Counted from the first letter of the stretch, positions 7,222 to 15,701 are shown. The stretch is DNA of 30,252 bases from an uncultured Selenomonadaceae bacterium (GCA_902782705.1 CACZOL010000075.1:1-30252), one strand, 5' to 3'. The notes: generated by a model from the sequence alone, not told the origin. Program-made: numbers and translations.

Positions 7222-8214
7222 TCATTTTTTCGGCACAGCCGACAGATAGCGGTTCTTCGGCTGCGCAAAGGTGTCTCCGTAAAGGATGTACGCCGCTTCC
7301 TGCGCGCCGAACACGACGTTTTGCGAGATATTGTAAATATAATGCGCCCACGGATAGCAGACGTGCCCATCGCGCACGGCTTTCATGACTTGCAGCGACG
7401 GATCGCTCATATATTCCGCGCCATACTGCTGTTCTTTCGAGGCAGGATCCTCGTAGGACGGCAGGAAAATATAGTCGGGATTGCAGGCGATGAACTGCTC
7501 CTTCGTCATGGCCTCGCCGTTCCTGTTCCCCGCCAAAGCTTTCGCGTTCCTTGCGCCGGCATAAGAAAGCACGTCGTCGATCATACAGCCCGCGCCGCCG
7601 TAAGCCGGCATGATGGAAACCAGCGCCACCGTCGCGCCTTTTTTCTCTTTCGGGACCTCCTCGATCCGCTTCATCAAAGCGGCCAGTTCTTCGTCCATCA
7701 TCGCCACGAGCTTCTCGCCCCGCTCCTTCTCGTCCACGGCGGCCGCAATCAGCCGTACCGTGTCGCGCACCTCCGCAAAATTTCGCGGCGCTTTGCAGGT
7801 GACCACCGGGATTCCGAGATCGCGAAGCGCCGCAACCTTTTCAATCGGAATCCACGTCTGTACCAGCACGAGGTCGGGCTTCAGGGCCGCCACCGTCTCC
7901 ACCGAAGGATTTCGTATGATACGGTTCGGGATTTTCTCCGCAAGCTCGGTAACATTCGATCGCTTCGGATCGACAAAAGCCTCGTTGACGGCGACCATGC
8001 GCTCCGTCTCCACGAGTCCGAGCAGCACTTCGTCCGTTCCCGTCGTCACGGATACGATGCGTTTCGGCTTTGCCGGAATTTTTACCTCGTCCCCGCGCAC
8101 GTCGGTGACTACATGAAACTCCTCCGCCTTCGTCTGCACCGTCCCCGGCCCGCAAGCGGCACACAAAAGACACAGCGCCAAAAGGCAAAGCAAGCAAGCC
8201 GCCTTCTTAAGCAT
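7222..8214 (-). CDS. FecB/BtuF-type substrate-binding lipoprotein (2)
   Basis: Second binding protein of the cluster, 330 residues, paralogous to the one at 6.0-7.0 kb. It starts with a Cys-rich hydrophobic signal (MLKKAACLLCLLALCLLCAAC) in which C21 is the likely lipidated residue. The mature part shows VKIPAKPKRIVSV, DEVLLGLVET, LKPDLVLVQ, LGIPVVT, MPAYGG and NPDYIFLPSYED. The ATG at 8214 is preferred because it opens the signal peptide and GGAGG lies 9 bases before it. It overlaps the end of the CobN-like gene by 8 bases, so translation is probably coupled. No permease or ATPase lies next to it, so it probably shares the importer encoded at 4.1-6.0 kb. Confidence 0.9.
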   Translation of the reverse strand: MLKKAACLLCLLALCLLCAACGPGTVQTKAEEFHVVTDVRGDEVKIPAKPKRIVSVTTGTDEVLLGLVETERMVAVNEAFVDPKRSNVTELAEKIPNRIIRNPSVETVAALKPDLVLVQTWIPIEKVAALRDLGIPVVTCKAPRNFAEVRDTVRLIAAAVDEKERGEKLVAMMDEELAALMKRIEEVPKEKKGATVALVSIMPAYGGAGCMIDDVLSYAGARNAKALAGNRNGEAMTKEQFIACNPDYIFLPSYEDPASKEQQYGAEYMSDPSLQVMKAVRDGHVCYPWAHYIYNISQNVVFGAQEAAYILYGDTFAQPKNRYLSAVPKK

Positions 8215-11200
8215 CTGCCCGTTCCTCCATTTCACCTTCGACCTCCAGATACAGCTTGACAAGAGATTCCTGCATTTCCTGCGACGCGTTCCAGAGTCCG
8301 CGCTTCTGCGCCTCCAGCAATGTCTCCGCGATACGCCGGAGCGCCCAAGGATTCACATGGTTCATCCAGGCCCGCATCTCCGGATCAAGCGCATACCGCT
8401 TCGCATATTCTTCATACATCCAATCGTCCATGATATTGCTGGTTGCGTCCCACTCATAGCTATGGGCGACGACGTTCGCCAGCTCGGAGGCGCCTTTGTA
8501 TCCGTGACGCTTCATGCCGTCAATGAACTTCGGATTCATGATCTCGCCCCGGAAAATGCGTTTTGCCTCTTCGCGTACCGACCGCACCTGCACCCTGCGG
8601 CGATCGCTGGTATCCGTGCTGTACGATTTCGGCGCTTTTCCGGTCAGCGCGCGCACCGTCGCAATCATACCGCCGTGATAGGCGTTGAAGTCGTCACAGC
8701 TGAACATGTGCACTTCACGGTTATCTTCGTTCTTGATCGTGGCCTCGATTCCCCGCATACGGCGCTTGAAAACCTCCGGCTCGTATGCCCCGGGCAGCGC
8801 GTCAGAGCCGTAAGCCGTTCCCGAATAACGTACATAAACGTCCGCGATATCGCTCAGCTTTTGCCACTCATGCGTTGCGAGGATTGCCTGGACGCCCGCG
8901 CCATAAGCGCCCGGCGGATCGCCGAAAATCCGGTACGACGCCCGCGCCCACGCTTCCTCATGACTTGCGCCGTTCTCTTCCAGCCATGCGGCGTCTGCGA
9001 GAACATGCTTGCGGACGAAATTCTCTTCTTCCGGTTCGTCAAGCTCCCGCACCATCCGAACCGCCTCGTCCATCCAGCGGATCGCGTCGGGCATGCTGTC
9101 GCGGAAAAGCCCGCTGATACGCCCCGTGACGTCAATCCTCGGCCGTCCGAGCTCCGAAAGAGGAATGATCTCAAGTCCGACGACGCGCATAGACGGACGC
9201 TGCCAAACCGGGCGCACGCCCATCAAATACAAATACTCCGCCACGCATTGCCCATGGCTTCGCATATTGGCGCCCGACCAAAAGACCACGCCCACCGACT
9301 CCGGATAGTGGCCCTCGTCCGCAATAAAGCGTTTGATGGTCTCGTCGCCCAGCGTCTTCCCCATAGCCCAAGCTGCTTGGGTCGGCATCGTCCTCGGGTC
9401 CAATCCATAGAAATTTCTGCCCGTGGGCAGAAGCGCGTCCCCGTTCGTCGTCGGCGCACCTGCCTGACTCGGCTCGATATACTGCCCTTCCAAAGCCCGG
9501 AGCGTGTTTGAAAGCTCCTCTTCCGTACGCCGAAGCTTCGGCGCAAGGGTTTCGGATACCGTGCGCAGGATCTGTTCCATGCGTACCCGCCCGTCCTCGG
9601 AAATATTTGCAAGTTCCGGCAAGGAAAGCGCGTCTTTCACCGACGCTTCGGCATATCCGCGCTCGCCCATTTTTGCGATCATGTCATGCATGACTTGCTC
9701 CGCCGCGTCAAGCTTTTTCCCGTAGGATTCCCCGTCGGGGGCCAGCGCTGCACTTTCCTCCAAAGCGCGTTCATAGTCCAGTCCTTTCTCGGCCATGATG
9801 AGACGGATCAACGATTCCCTGTCCCCGTTATCCAGCCGCAGAAGCGCCATCAGGAACTCCGTGAAATCCTCGCCCGTCGGCATCTGCCCGAGAATATGGA
9901 GTCCGGTACGGATCTGCATATTCTTGATATCCGTCACGGCATTGTGCAGCTCGCCTACATAAGCGTCAAAATCCTCTTTCTCGGCAATATGGTCGAAATG
10001 GCACGCCGCAGCTTTTTCGCGCACAATGTTCTTTGCTTCGTCAAGACTGTCCGGTTGATTCGTGCGGAAATGGGCATACTCGTCCAGCGCGCTCTCCAGT
10101 TCAGCCATCTCCGCATACACGCCGGACAAGCGCATCGGCGGCGAAAGATGGCTGACGAGGCACGCCGCGCCGCGGCGTTTTGCCTGAAGCCCTTCTCCGA
10201 CAATCGTGATCCAGTACGGATAAATGTCCGGCAAATCCCCCAGGGCGATATCCGGATAGCACCCCTCGGAAAGACCGGTGCTCTTGCCCGGCAGCCACTC
10301 CAAAGAGCCGTGCGTTCCCACATGAATGACCGCGTCCGCATGCCAAAGGTCGCGCACCCAATGATAAAACCCGATATAATGATGCGGCGGCGCAAGATCC
10401 GGCGAATGCAGGATCTTGCCCGGGTCCTCGCCAAACCCGCGCGGCGGCTGCACCGTGAGAAACACGTTTCCGTTCATCGTGCCGGGAATCAAAAGATCTT
10501 CGTCATAAAGGAACACTTCTCCCGGCGCTTCTCCCCAGTCGACCGTCATTCTCTCCCGCGTCTCGGCAGGCAGTTTCTTGAAAAACGAGCGGTATTCCTC
10601 CGCCGTGAGACGTCCCGCCGCTGCTTCCGCCTGCTCCTCGCTGAGCATCTCACGATCGTTTGTCACATGGGCCGTCAGGATGTCTATCAGTTCCTGTCCG
10701 CTCTCCGGCACGAAATCCACCTGATATCCGGCTTCCTTCATCGCCGCCAGCATACGCCGTACGCTTTCCGGCGTATCCAGTCCCGCCGCGCTTCCGATAT
10801 TGGAATTTGTCGGCGGGTAATTGTGAAGCACGATCGCGATCCGCTTCTCGTCATTCTTCTTGCGTGAAAGCGCCGCCCATTTGCGCGCTTTCGACGCCAC
10901 CCGATGAACCCGCTCCGGGAGCGGCACAAAAGACGCGACGTCATCTTCTTTCCACGTCTTCGCCGCAATCGGCACGGAATGGATCGTCCCGTCAAACTCC
11001 GGCAGGCTCACGCTGATCGAGACTGCGGAAGGCTCAAGTCCCGCAGGCGACTCTGCCCAGCTCTCCTCGCTCCCGAGAATCGTATACGCCGTAAGAATCG
11101 GCACGCCGATCCTGGACAAATCCTCCGTCGCCGTTCCCGAAAGGTGCAAAGAAAACTTCGTCGTTGTCACAAGCACATCGACCAGCCGCTTCCCGTCGCG

Positions 11201-11905
11201 GTAAAAACAGCGGTCGACAGCATCCATGAAAGACGGCGACTGCAAACTCTCGTTACGAAACGTATTCGTGAAGACCGCGATGACGTTCATGCCCTCGTCT
11301 TCCAAGGCCCGAACCAGCGAGGTGTGATAAGCAAATTCCCCGGAAATCCACTCCGAGCGGTAAAAAATCACGCCGGCCGTCGGCTTCGCCGCGTCGTAAT
11401 GCGTGGAAAGATATCCGCCGATATCCTCCGGACTGCCCTCCCAATCGGGATGCCAGACGCCGTTCCACGGCAGAGGCGTCGGCGGCGCAGCTTTGTATGG
11501 GGTACCGCCGAACTCGCTGCCCAGCCAAAGCAGCAAATTGTAATGATTTTCCGCCCCGTCATAGCGAAAATATTGCCATGCCGTTACCGCCTGCGCATCC
11601 GAAACGCCGGCCATCACCTGATCGTCGCCAGCGTTTTCCACCAAAATCAGATAGCGGCTTCCCCGCTGCCGCAAAAAACGTACCGCCCGCTGCAAAAACG
11701 GATTGTCCAGCCCGCTTCCCATCCACAGGAAAAGGCTGAACTCCGCCTCGGACACGGCGTTTTTTATTTCCCCGGAAAAATCCGTCTGACCGTTTGCCGA
11801 AAAACAACCGGCCGCAAGCTCCGGCGCCTCTGCCGTCAGTCGCTTGCATTCCTGAGTCAGAAGGTTATAACTGCGCGCCACATTCGTGCATACAAAAATC
11901 TTCAT
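8207..11905 (-). CDS. Stand-alone CobN-like chelatase large subunit (HmuS-like)
   Basis: A 1232-residue member of the CobN/BchH magnesium-cobalt chelatase family, which binds tetrapyrroles and handles metal insertion. Hallmarks are HVGTHGSLEWLPGKSTGLS (H528 and H532), GRNFYGLDPRTMPTQAAW, SHGQCVAEYLYLMGVRPVW and RIDVTGRISGLFRDSMP. No AAA+ partner (CobS/CobT or ChlI/ChlD type) is encoded in the window. It is sandwiched between a TonB-dependent receptor and haem-type importer genes. CobN-like HmuS occupies the same position in Bacteroidetes hmuYRSTUV haem loci and is linked to removing iron from haem. I therefore infer dechelation of an imported metallo-tetrapyrrole rather than cobalt insertion. 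The second ATG (11905) is chosen because GGGG lies 6 bases upstream; another ATG is 12 bases earlier. I see no signal peptide, so it is likely cytoplasmic. Confidence 0.88.
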   Translation of the reverse strand: MKIFVCTNVARSYNLLTQECKRLTAEAPELAAGCFSANGQTDFSGEIKNAVSEAEFSLFLWMGSGLDNPFLQRAVRFLRQRGSRYLILVENAGDDQVMAGVSDAQAVTAWQYFRYDGAENHYNLLLWLGSEFGGTPYKAAPPTPLPWNGVWHPDWEGSPEDIGGYLSTHYDAAKPTAGVIFYRSEWISGEFAYHTSLVRALEDEGMNVIAVFTNTFRNESLQSPSFMDAVDRCFYRDGKRLVDVLVTTTKFSLHLSGTATEDLSRIGVPILTAYTILGSEESWAESPAGLEPSAVSISVSLPEFDGTIHSVPIAAKTWKEDDVASFVPLPERVHRVASKARKWAALSRKKNDEKRIAIVLHNYPPTNSNIGSAAGLDTPESVRRMLAAMKEAGYQVDFVPESGQELIDILTAHVTNDREMLSEEQAEAAAGRLTAEEYRSFFKKLPAETRERMTVDWGEAPGEVFLYDEDLLIPGTMNGNVFLTVQPPRGFGEDPGKILHSPDLAPPHHYIGFYHWVRDLWHADAVIHVGTHGSLEWLPGKSTGLSEGCYPDIALGDLPDIYPYWITIVGEGLQAKRRGAACLVSHLSPPMRLSGVYAEMAELESALDEYAHFRTNQPDSLDEAKNIVREKAAACHFDHIAEKEDFDAYVGELHNAVTDIKNMQIRTGLHILGQMPTGEDFTEFLMALLRLDNGDRESLIRLIMAEKGLDYERALEESAALAPDGESYGKKLDAAEQVMHDMIAKMGERGYAEASVKDALSLPELANISEDGRVRMEQILRTVSETLAPKLRRTEEELSNTLRALEGQYIEPSQAGAPTTNGDALLPTGRNFYGLDPRTMPTQAAWAMGKTLGDETIKRFIADEGHYPESVGVVFWSGANMRSHGQCVAEYLYLMGVRPVWQRPSMRVVGLEIIPLSELGRPRIDVTGRISGLFRDSMPDAIRWMDEAVRMVRELDEPEEENFVRKHVLADAAWLEENGASHEEAWARASYRIFGDPPGAYGAGVQAILATHEWQKLSDIADVYVRYSGTAYGSDALPGAYEPEVFKRRMRGIEATIKNEDNREVHMFSCDDFNAYHGGMIATVRALTGKAPKSYSTDTSDRRRVQVRSVREEAKRIFRGEIMNPKFIDGMKRHGYKGASELANVVAHSYEWDATSNIMDDWMYEEYAKRYALDPEMRAWMNHVNPWALRRIAETLLEAQKRGLWNASQEMQESLVKLYLEVEGEMEERADA

Positions 11906-11931
11906 ATTTTTCCCCATCTTTCAATCAAGAC

Positions 11932-11953
11932 GAGGGCTGCCGAAGCAGCCCTC
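11932..11953 (-). promoter_or_regulatory. Intra-operon UUCG hairpin
   Basis: On the minus strand GAGGGCTGC-TTCG-GCAGCCCTC is a perfect 9-base-pair stem closed by the very stable TTCG tetraloop. It lies 6 bases after the small-protein stop and ends about 27 bases before the CobN start. It lacks a T-run, so it is more likely an mRNA-stability or processing element, or a partial attenuator, than a full terminator. Confidence 0.65.
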
Positions 11954-11959
11954 TGGGTT

Positions 11960-12274
11960 TCATGCCTTTTTGTGCTTTCCTGCCGTACCGGACATGATGC
12001 GCTCATACATCGAGTGAATCTCGTCCGCCGACGCGCCTTTCGCTTTTGCCGCCTTTACATGGACGATTGCGCTCTTGTATTTCTTGTGCGCCTCGTCGTT
12101 GGGGATTTTGTCGGTGTCCTTGAAGGGATCGAAGGCTATCACGCGCTTGAAGATCGCGTGAATCTCCTCAGAGCTCTTACCCTTCGCCTTGGCTGCCGCC
12201 GCGTGCCGCTTCGCGCGGTCGTAGCGGATCTTGCCGTGGGGTCCCTCTGGAATTTTCGGTGCCGGATGTGCCAT
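11960..12274 (-). CDS. Small basic protein with two internal repeats, unknown function
   Basis: A 104-residue protein I do not recognise. The start at 12274 is supported by a strong GGAAGGAGG. It contains two copies of one motif: about 22-46 (KRHAAAAKAKGKSSEEIHAIFKRV) and 70-94 (IVHVKAAKAKGASADEIHSMYERI), 48 residues apart. Each has a helical AAKAKG stretch followed by an SxxEIHxxΦxR helix. It is rich in Lys and His and has no signal peptide or cysteine, so it is probably cytoplasmic. It lies 52 bases after the receptor stop and about 55 bases before the CobN-like gene, with no terminator between, so it belongs to the same transcript. By position it could be a partner of the CobN-like protein or a tetrapyrrole or metal handler. 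This is inference. Confidence 0.8.
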   Translation of the reverse strand: MAHPAPKIPEGPHGKIRYDRAKRHAAAAKAKGKSSEEIHAIFKRVIAFDPFKDTDKIPNDEAHKKYKSAIVHVKAAKAKGASADEIHSMYERIMSGTAGKHKKA

Positions 12275-12326
12275 TTCTCTCGCCTCCTTCCGTTTCAAAA
12301 ATGAACAGGATAACCCCGTTTTCATC

Positions 12327-14372
12327 TTAAAATTTTTGTGTGAAACTAAAAAGGAAGTTGCTGGGCGCTGAATAGTATTTGGAAGACGTATGGGAAATAA
12401 TGTCATGTCGGTCAAAGATGTTGTTCAGCGTCAGCTCGAACTCGGTTTTATCTGTCGGTGCATACCCCAACGTAAACGTCGTCAGGAAATACGGTTTTAC
12501 ATGGTAAGAATGTTGTTTAGTTGGCGTCATCACACGCGCTCCGAGAAACGAAGCACTGAGTGAAGCGCGCAATTTATCTTTCTTATAACTAATTTCTCCC
12601 GTAAGCTGGATTTTTCCAAACTTTCTATCCCAGTACGTTTTATCTGCATTCGCTTTAACCTTTGGATTTTGCCACGTCAGACCTGCATTATAGGAAAAAC
12701 CATTCTTGCTCTCTACTGCGTAAGAAAGCTCCAATCCCTCGTTCTTGAAATCTTCGTTTTTAAAAGTCCAATCGCCAGGGCCGTTATAAGTTGCAGAGAT
12801 GTTATCCTTTATGCGCATGACGAAAAGCGACGCCTTCCACGAATGTTTCCCCGTTATGTTTTTCCAGCCAATTTCGTAGTTGATACCCTTCTGTGGCTTG
12901 AGATCGGCAGGTTCAACCTCTTTGTATATGGCGTAAAGCGTCGGCATAACGAAGGACTGGGAAATATTTAAGAAGAGGCTATTCGTATCGTTCATTTTAT
13001 GCAGGAACTGTCCCGACGCACTGAAATTGCTGAAATTTTTCCCGCCGGAAGCACCTGTAGACCATGTTTCGCGCCCGCCAATGATGAACGAATTTTTCTT
13101 GTCGATTTTTTGATCCCATTGCGCGAAAACGCCCCAATTATTCCTGTCCTCATGCTTTACATCGGTCCCAGTTGTTTTAAATGTCGCCAATGCCCGAAAA
13201 GATTCATGTTGACCATTAAATCCCGCTGTTAACGTCCCTTTCCCTATTTTCCAATTCCGTTGCACATCTAAACCATAAGTACTGTTCTTTTCACGCGTAT
13301 CATACCACCGTGAAGCCACTGCCGGTACTCCGTAGGTATTGGTACGATATGTCGGACCATGTGCGCTCGTCATTCCCGTATTGAAGTAAGCACTGCCCTT
13401 CCAGTTTTTGTCACGATAATTAAGTTGCGCCATGTCACGCACTGTAGCATACTCACGCAAATAGAACGGACTTCCAACCAAATACTGATTTGCAGGATTT
13501 GTTGCACTTGCAATCCGGCGATCAAACTTTGCGCTCGTCTCATAATGGCCATACAGGAAACTCAGATGATCATTGAACTTGTAACTGATTGTCCCGCTCT
13601 GGTTCAAAATGTCCCGCCAATCCGTCCTCAAGTTGCCGCCAGTTACTTCTGAATAAGTCGCCCCTTTTCGTTCTTGCCACGAGTTGCGGTCATAGGTGAC
13701 GACCAAGCCCTCGGCTCCTACGTTCAAGTGATATTTCTGTTGTCCATAGTTTCCATAACCTACGGTGACAGAATTTTTCGCTTCCGTTTTCGTAATAATA
13801 TTGATGACACCTGCCATCGCCTCGCTGCCGTACAGCACCGAGCCGCCGCCTTTAACCACTTCAATGCGCTCAATTGTGTCGGCGGCAATATCTTGTAAAT
13901 GATACTTGCCACGTTGAGCAATCGGATTGCCGTTTACAAGAACAAGCGTTCCATTGTCAGTTCCACGAATATTGGCATTATTGGACATAGTTCCCATATC
14001 TACGCCGAGCGGCCCGAACGCTTCGTACGCGAAACCATTAATCTTTTGAAGCGCCTCCGCCGCATTTTTCGCGCCGCTGTCTTTGATGTCTTCTTCAGTA
14101 ATGACTTCCGTGGCCATCGGCACGTCCACTTCACGCTTTTCCGTACGGGTAGCCGTGACTACCACTTCGCCCATGGTGTAGGCGGGCGTCTCCGACGCGG
14201 AGCTCTCCTCAGCTTTCGTCGTCGTTGCCGCCGCCTCAACTTCTGCGGCTTCTGCGGAAAGAGGAAGAATAATACCCCCCCCGAGGGCAATAATCCCTGC
14301 TAAGAGGACATTTCTGCTCTTCGCCCCAATTTTGCTCAGCGACTTTCTGCCGAGCTTCCGACTTGCTTTCAT
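12327..14372 (-). CDS. TonB-dependent outer-membrane receptor (haem/cobalamin/siderophore type)
   Basis: Outer-membrane gated beta-barrel importing a ligand with TonB energy, 681 residues. A long basic N-terminus and signal peptide end near residue 42 (LPLSAEA). The TonB box is EVVVTAT (69-75). The plug domain spans about 80-195 (ALQKINGFAYE, NIRGTDNGTLVLVNGNPI, IERIEVVKGGGSVLYGSEAMAGVINIITK). The rest is barrel strands ending in the typical terminal Phe (FSFTQKF). The region matching the haem-receptor FRAP/NPNL box reads SFVMPTLYAIY (474-484) and PADLKPQ (489-495). The histidine usually found between these boxes is absent, so haem specificity is not assured. Its strong promoter and the downstream genes suggest it heads the cluster. 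Confidence 0.93.
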   Translation of the reverse strand: MKASRKLGRKSLSKIGAKSRNVLLAGIIALGGGIILPLSAEAAEVEAAATTTKAEESSASETPAYTMGEVVVTATRTEKREVDVPMATEVITEEDIKDSGAKNAAEALQKINGFAYEAFGPLGVDMGTMSNNANIRGTDNGTLVLVNGNPIAQRGKYHLQDIAADTIERIEVVKGGGSVLYGSEAMAGVINIITKTEAKNSVTVGYGNYGQQKYHLNVGAEGLVVTYDRNSWQERKGATYSEVTGGNLRTDWRDILNQSGTISYKFNDHLSFLYGHYETSAKFDRRIASATNPANQYLVGSPFYLREYATVRDMAQLNYRDKNWKGSAYFNTGMTSAHGPTYRTNTYGVPAVASRWYDTREKNSTYGLDVQRNWKIGKGTLTAGFNGQHESFRALATFKTTGTDVKHEDRNNWGVFAQWDQKIDKKNSFIIGGRETWSTGASGGKNFSNFSASGQFLHKMNDTNSLFLNISQSFVMPTLYAIYKEVEPADLKPQKGINYEIGWKNITGKHSWKASLFVMRIKDNISATYNGPGDWTFKNEDFKNEGLELSYAVESKNGFSYNAGLTWQNPKVKANADKTYWDRKFGKIQLTGEISYKKDKLRASLSASFLGARVMTPTKQHSYHVKPYFLTTFTLGYAPTDKTEFELTLNNIFDRHDIISHTSSKYYSAPSNFLFSFTQKF

Positions 14373-14411
14373 GACTCTTTCAAACCCCCTGTAATAATAG
14401 TAGTTTTTAAA

Positions 14412-14429
14412 TGAATATTCATATATTCA
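14412..14429. promoter_or_regulatory. Candidate operator at the receptor promoter
   Basis: TGAATAT-TCAT-ATATTCA is a perfect 7-4-7 inverted repeat about 10-25 bases downstream of the -10 element, close to the expected transcription start. Related ATATTC half-sites flank the other cluster promoter near 7187-7205. Binding of an iron or haem regulator is a guess. Confidence 0.45.
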
Positions 14430-14444
14430 ATTCGGGACTTTCAA

Positions 14445-14474
14445 ACTATATCATTAAAAGTAAGGGGATGTCAA
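14445..14474 (-). promoter_or_regulatory. Receptor operon promoter
   Basis: On the minus strand TTGACA (14474-14469), an 18-base spacer and TATAGT (14450-14445) give a near-consensus vegetative promoter about 70 bases upstream of the receptor start. The upstream DNA is very AT-rich, which could act as an UP element or hold regulator sites. Confidence 0.75.
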
Positions 14475-14591
14475 TAAAAAATGAATTATTTTATATAATT
14501 ATTTCCTATGGACTACAATTATATGATAAAATAATTATAGATTCTTATTATTTTATAACTAAAAATGAATAATTTCAATTTATGTAGGTAT

Positions 14592-14615
14592 AAAAAAACC
14601 GCGAACAAGTCGCGG
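14592..14615 (-). terminator. Terminator of the Ppx/GppA gene
   Basis: On the minus strand CCGCGA-CTTGT-TCGCGG is followed by seven T residues, about 28 bases after the phosphatase stop. It insulates the downstream receptor operon. Confidence 0.88.
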
Positions 14616-14642
14616 CTTTGTCAATACGATCCGACGGTTCTT

Positions 14643-15554
14643 TCACGCCCGCAATATTTCGCTGTACAAATATCCTTCCCGCACGCCGGAGTCGCTGTAG
14701 ACGATTTCCCGGCAGCCGAGCTTTTGCATCAGCGTGTCGGCGAGGATCAATCCGGAAAACAAGGTATGAATCCGATCCGGCGCCGCGAGCATCAGACGCT
14801 CCGCGTCTTCCTCCGCGAGAGGCTTGCCGGAAACGTAATGCTTGAGAATATCGCCGAAACGTCGCGTCTTCATGCGCGTTTCTTTTTCTTCCAACCCATA
14901 CATCAGACGATAAAGCGCAGAAGCGCCCTTGAAGGTGCCTCCGATGCCGCAGGCAACGACGTTCCGCATAAGCGGGAGCTTGCAGCAGACGATTTCTATC
15001 GCTTTGGCAACTTCCTTCCGGATTGCCTCGACTTCTTCCTGCGTCGGCAACAATCCGCGCACATAAGCGACTTTCAGGGAAAGCGATCCAAAAGGCAGAC
15101 TCATTTTTCGCACGACGCGGCGCGCGCGATACATCACGATCTCGGTGCTTCCGCCGCCGATGTCGATCAGTACACCGTCGTCCGCCGCCAGGTCATGCGT
15201 CGCGCCTACAAAATCAAAGGCCGCTTCTTCTTCGCCGGAAATGACACGAATCTTTACGCCCGTCTTTTCTTCTATTTTCGCGACGGCCTCGGCGCTGTTT
15301 TTCGCATTTCTGAGCGCCGCCGTCGTAAACGCGACGACATTTTGGACGCCCATGCCTGCAAGAAAATCGCGATATTCGCTGACGACTTCGCTGGCGCGCC
15401 GTATTCCTTCCTCCTGCATCACGCCTTCCTTCACATATGCGGATAATCCGACCGTATGCTTTCGTTTCATCACTTGCACCGCATGATCGTCGTGGATCTT
15501 GTAAACCGCCATTCGTATCGTATTGGAACCGACATCGATCATTGCCAACAGCAT
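14643..15554 (-). CDS. Ppx/GppA-family exopolyphosphatase or pppGpp phosphatase
   Basis: Hydrolyses terminal phosphates of polyphosphate or the 5' phosphate of pppGpp. It has 303 residues, matching the short single-unit form with only the two ASKHA-fold lobes. The phosphate-binding loops are visible as IDVGSNTIRM (6-15) and LIDIGGGSTEIVM (about 145-157). The acidic pair in SGEEEAAF and the GIGGT loop also fit the family. It starts at 15554 with GGAGGTG 6 bases upstream. It is transcribed alone: a terminator follows it and the next gene upstream points the other way. Which of the two substrates is preferred cannot be told from the sequence. Confidence 0.9.
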   Translation of the reverse strand: MLLAMIDVGSNTIRMAVYKIHDDHAVQVMKRKHTVGLSAYVKEGVMQEEGIRRASEVVSEYRDFLAGMGVQNVVAFTTAALRNAKNSAEAVAKIEEKTGVKIRVISGEEEAAFDFVGATHDLAADDGVLIDIGGGSTEIVMYRARRVVRKMSLPFGSLSLKVAYVRGLLPTQEEVEAIRKEVAKAIEIVCCKLPLMRNVVACGIGGTFKGASALYRLMYGLEEKETRMKTRRFGDILKHYVSGKPLAEEDAERLMLAAPDRIHTLFSGLILADTLMQKLGCREIVYSDSGVREGYLYSEILRA

Positions 15555-15701
15555 CTTTTCACCTCCGGCCTGCCTATTCTATTTCCACGCCGACTGTAAT
15601 TTTCCTCTAAAAATTTCATCTATGTCTTTTTTCCTAAAAAATTTTCTACATTTTATCTGAAAAATCTATCCTCTGCTATTTCTTTTCTTTCCTCAATATG
15701 G

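Noticed and set aside
10904..12304. Plus-strand open frame of 466 codons opposite the CobN-like and small-protein genes
   Set aside because: Antisense shadow in G/C-rich DNA, Arg/His-rich, with no recognisable motif.
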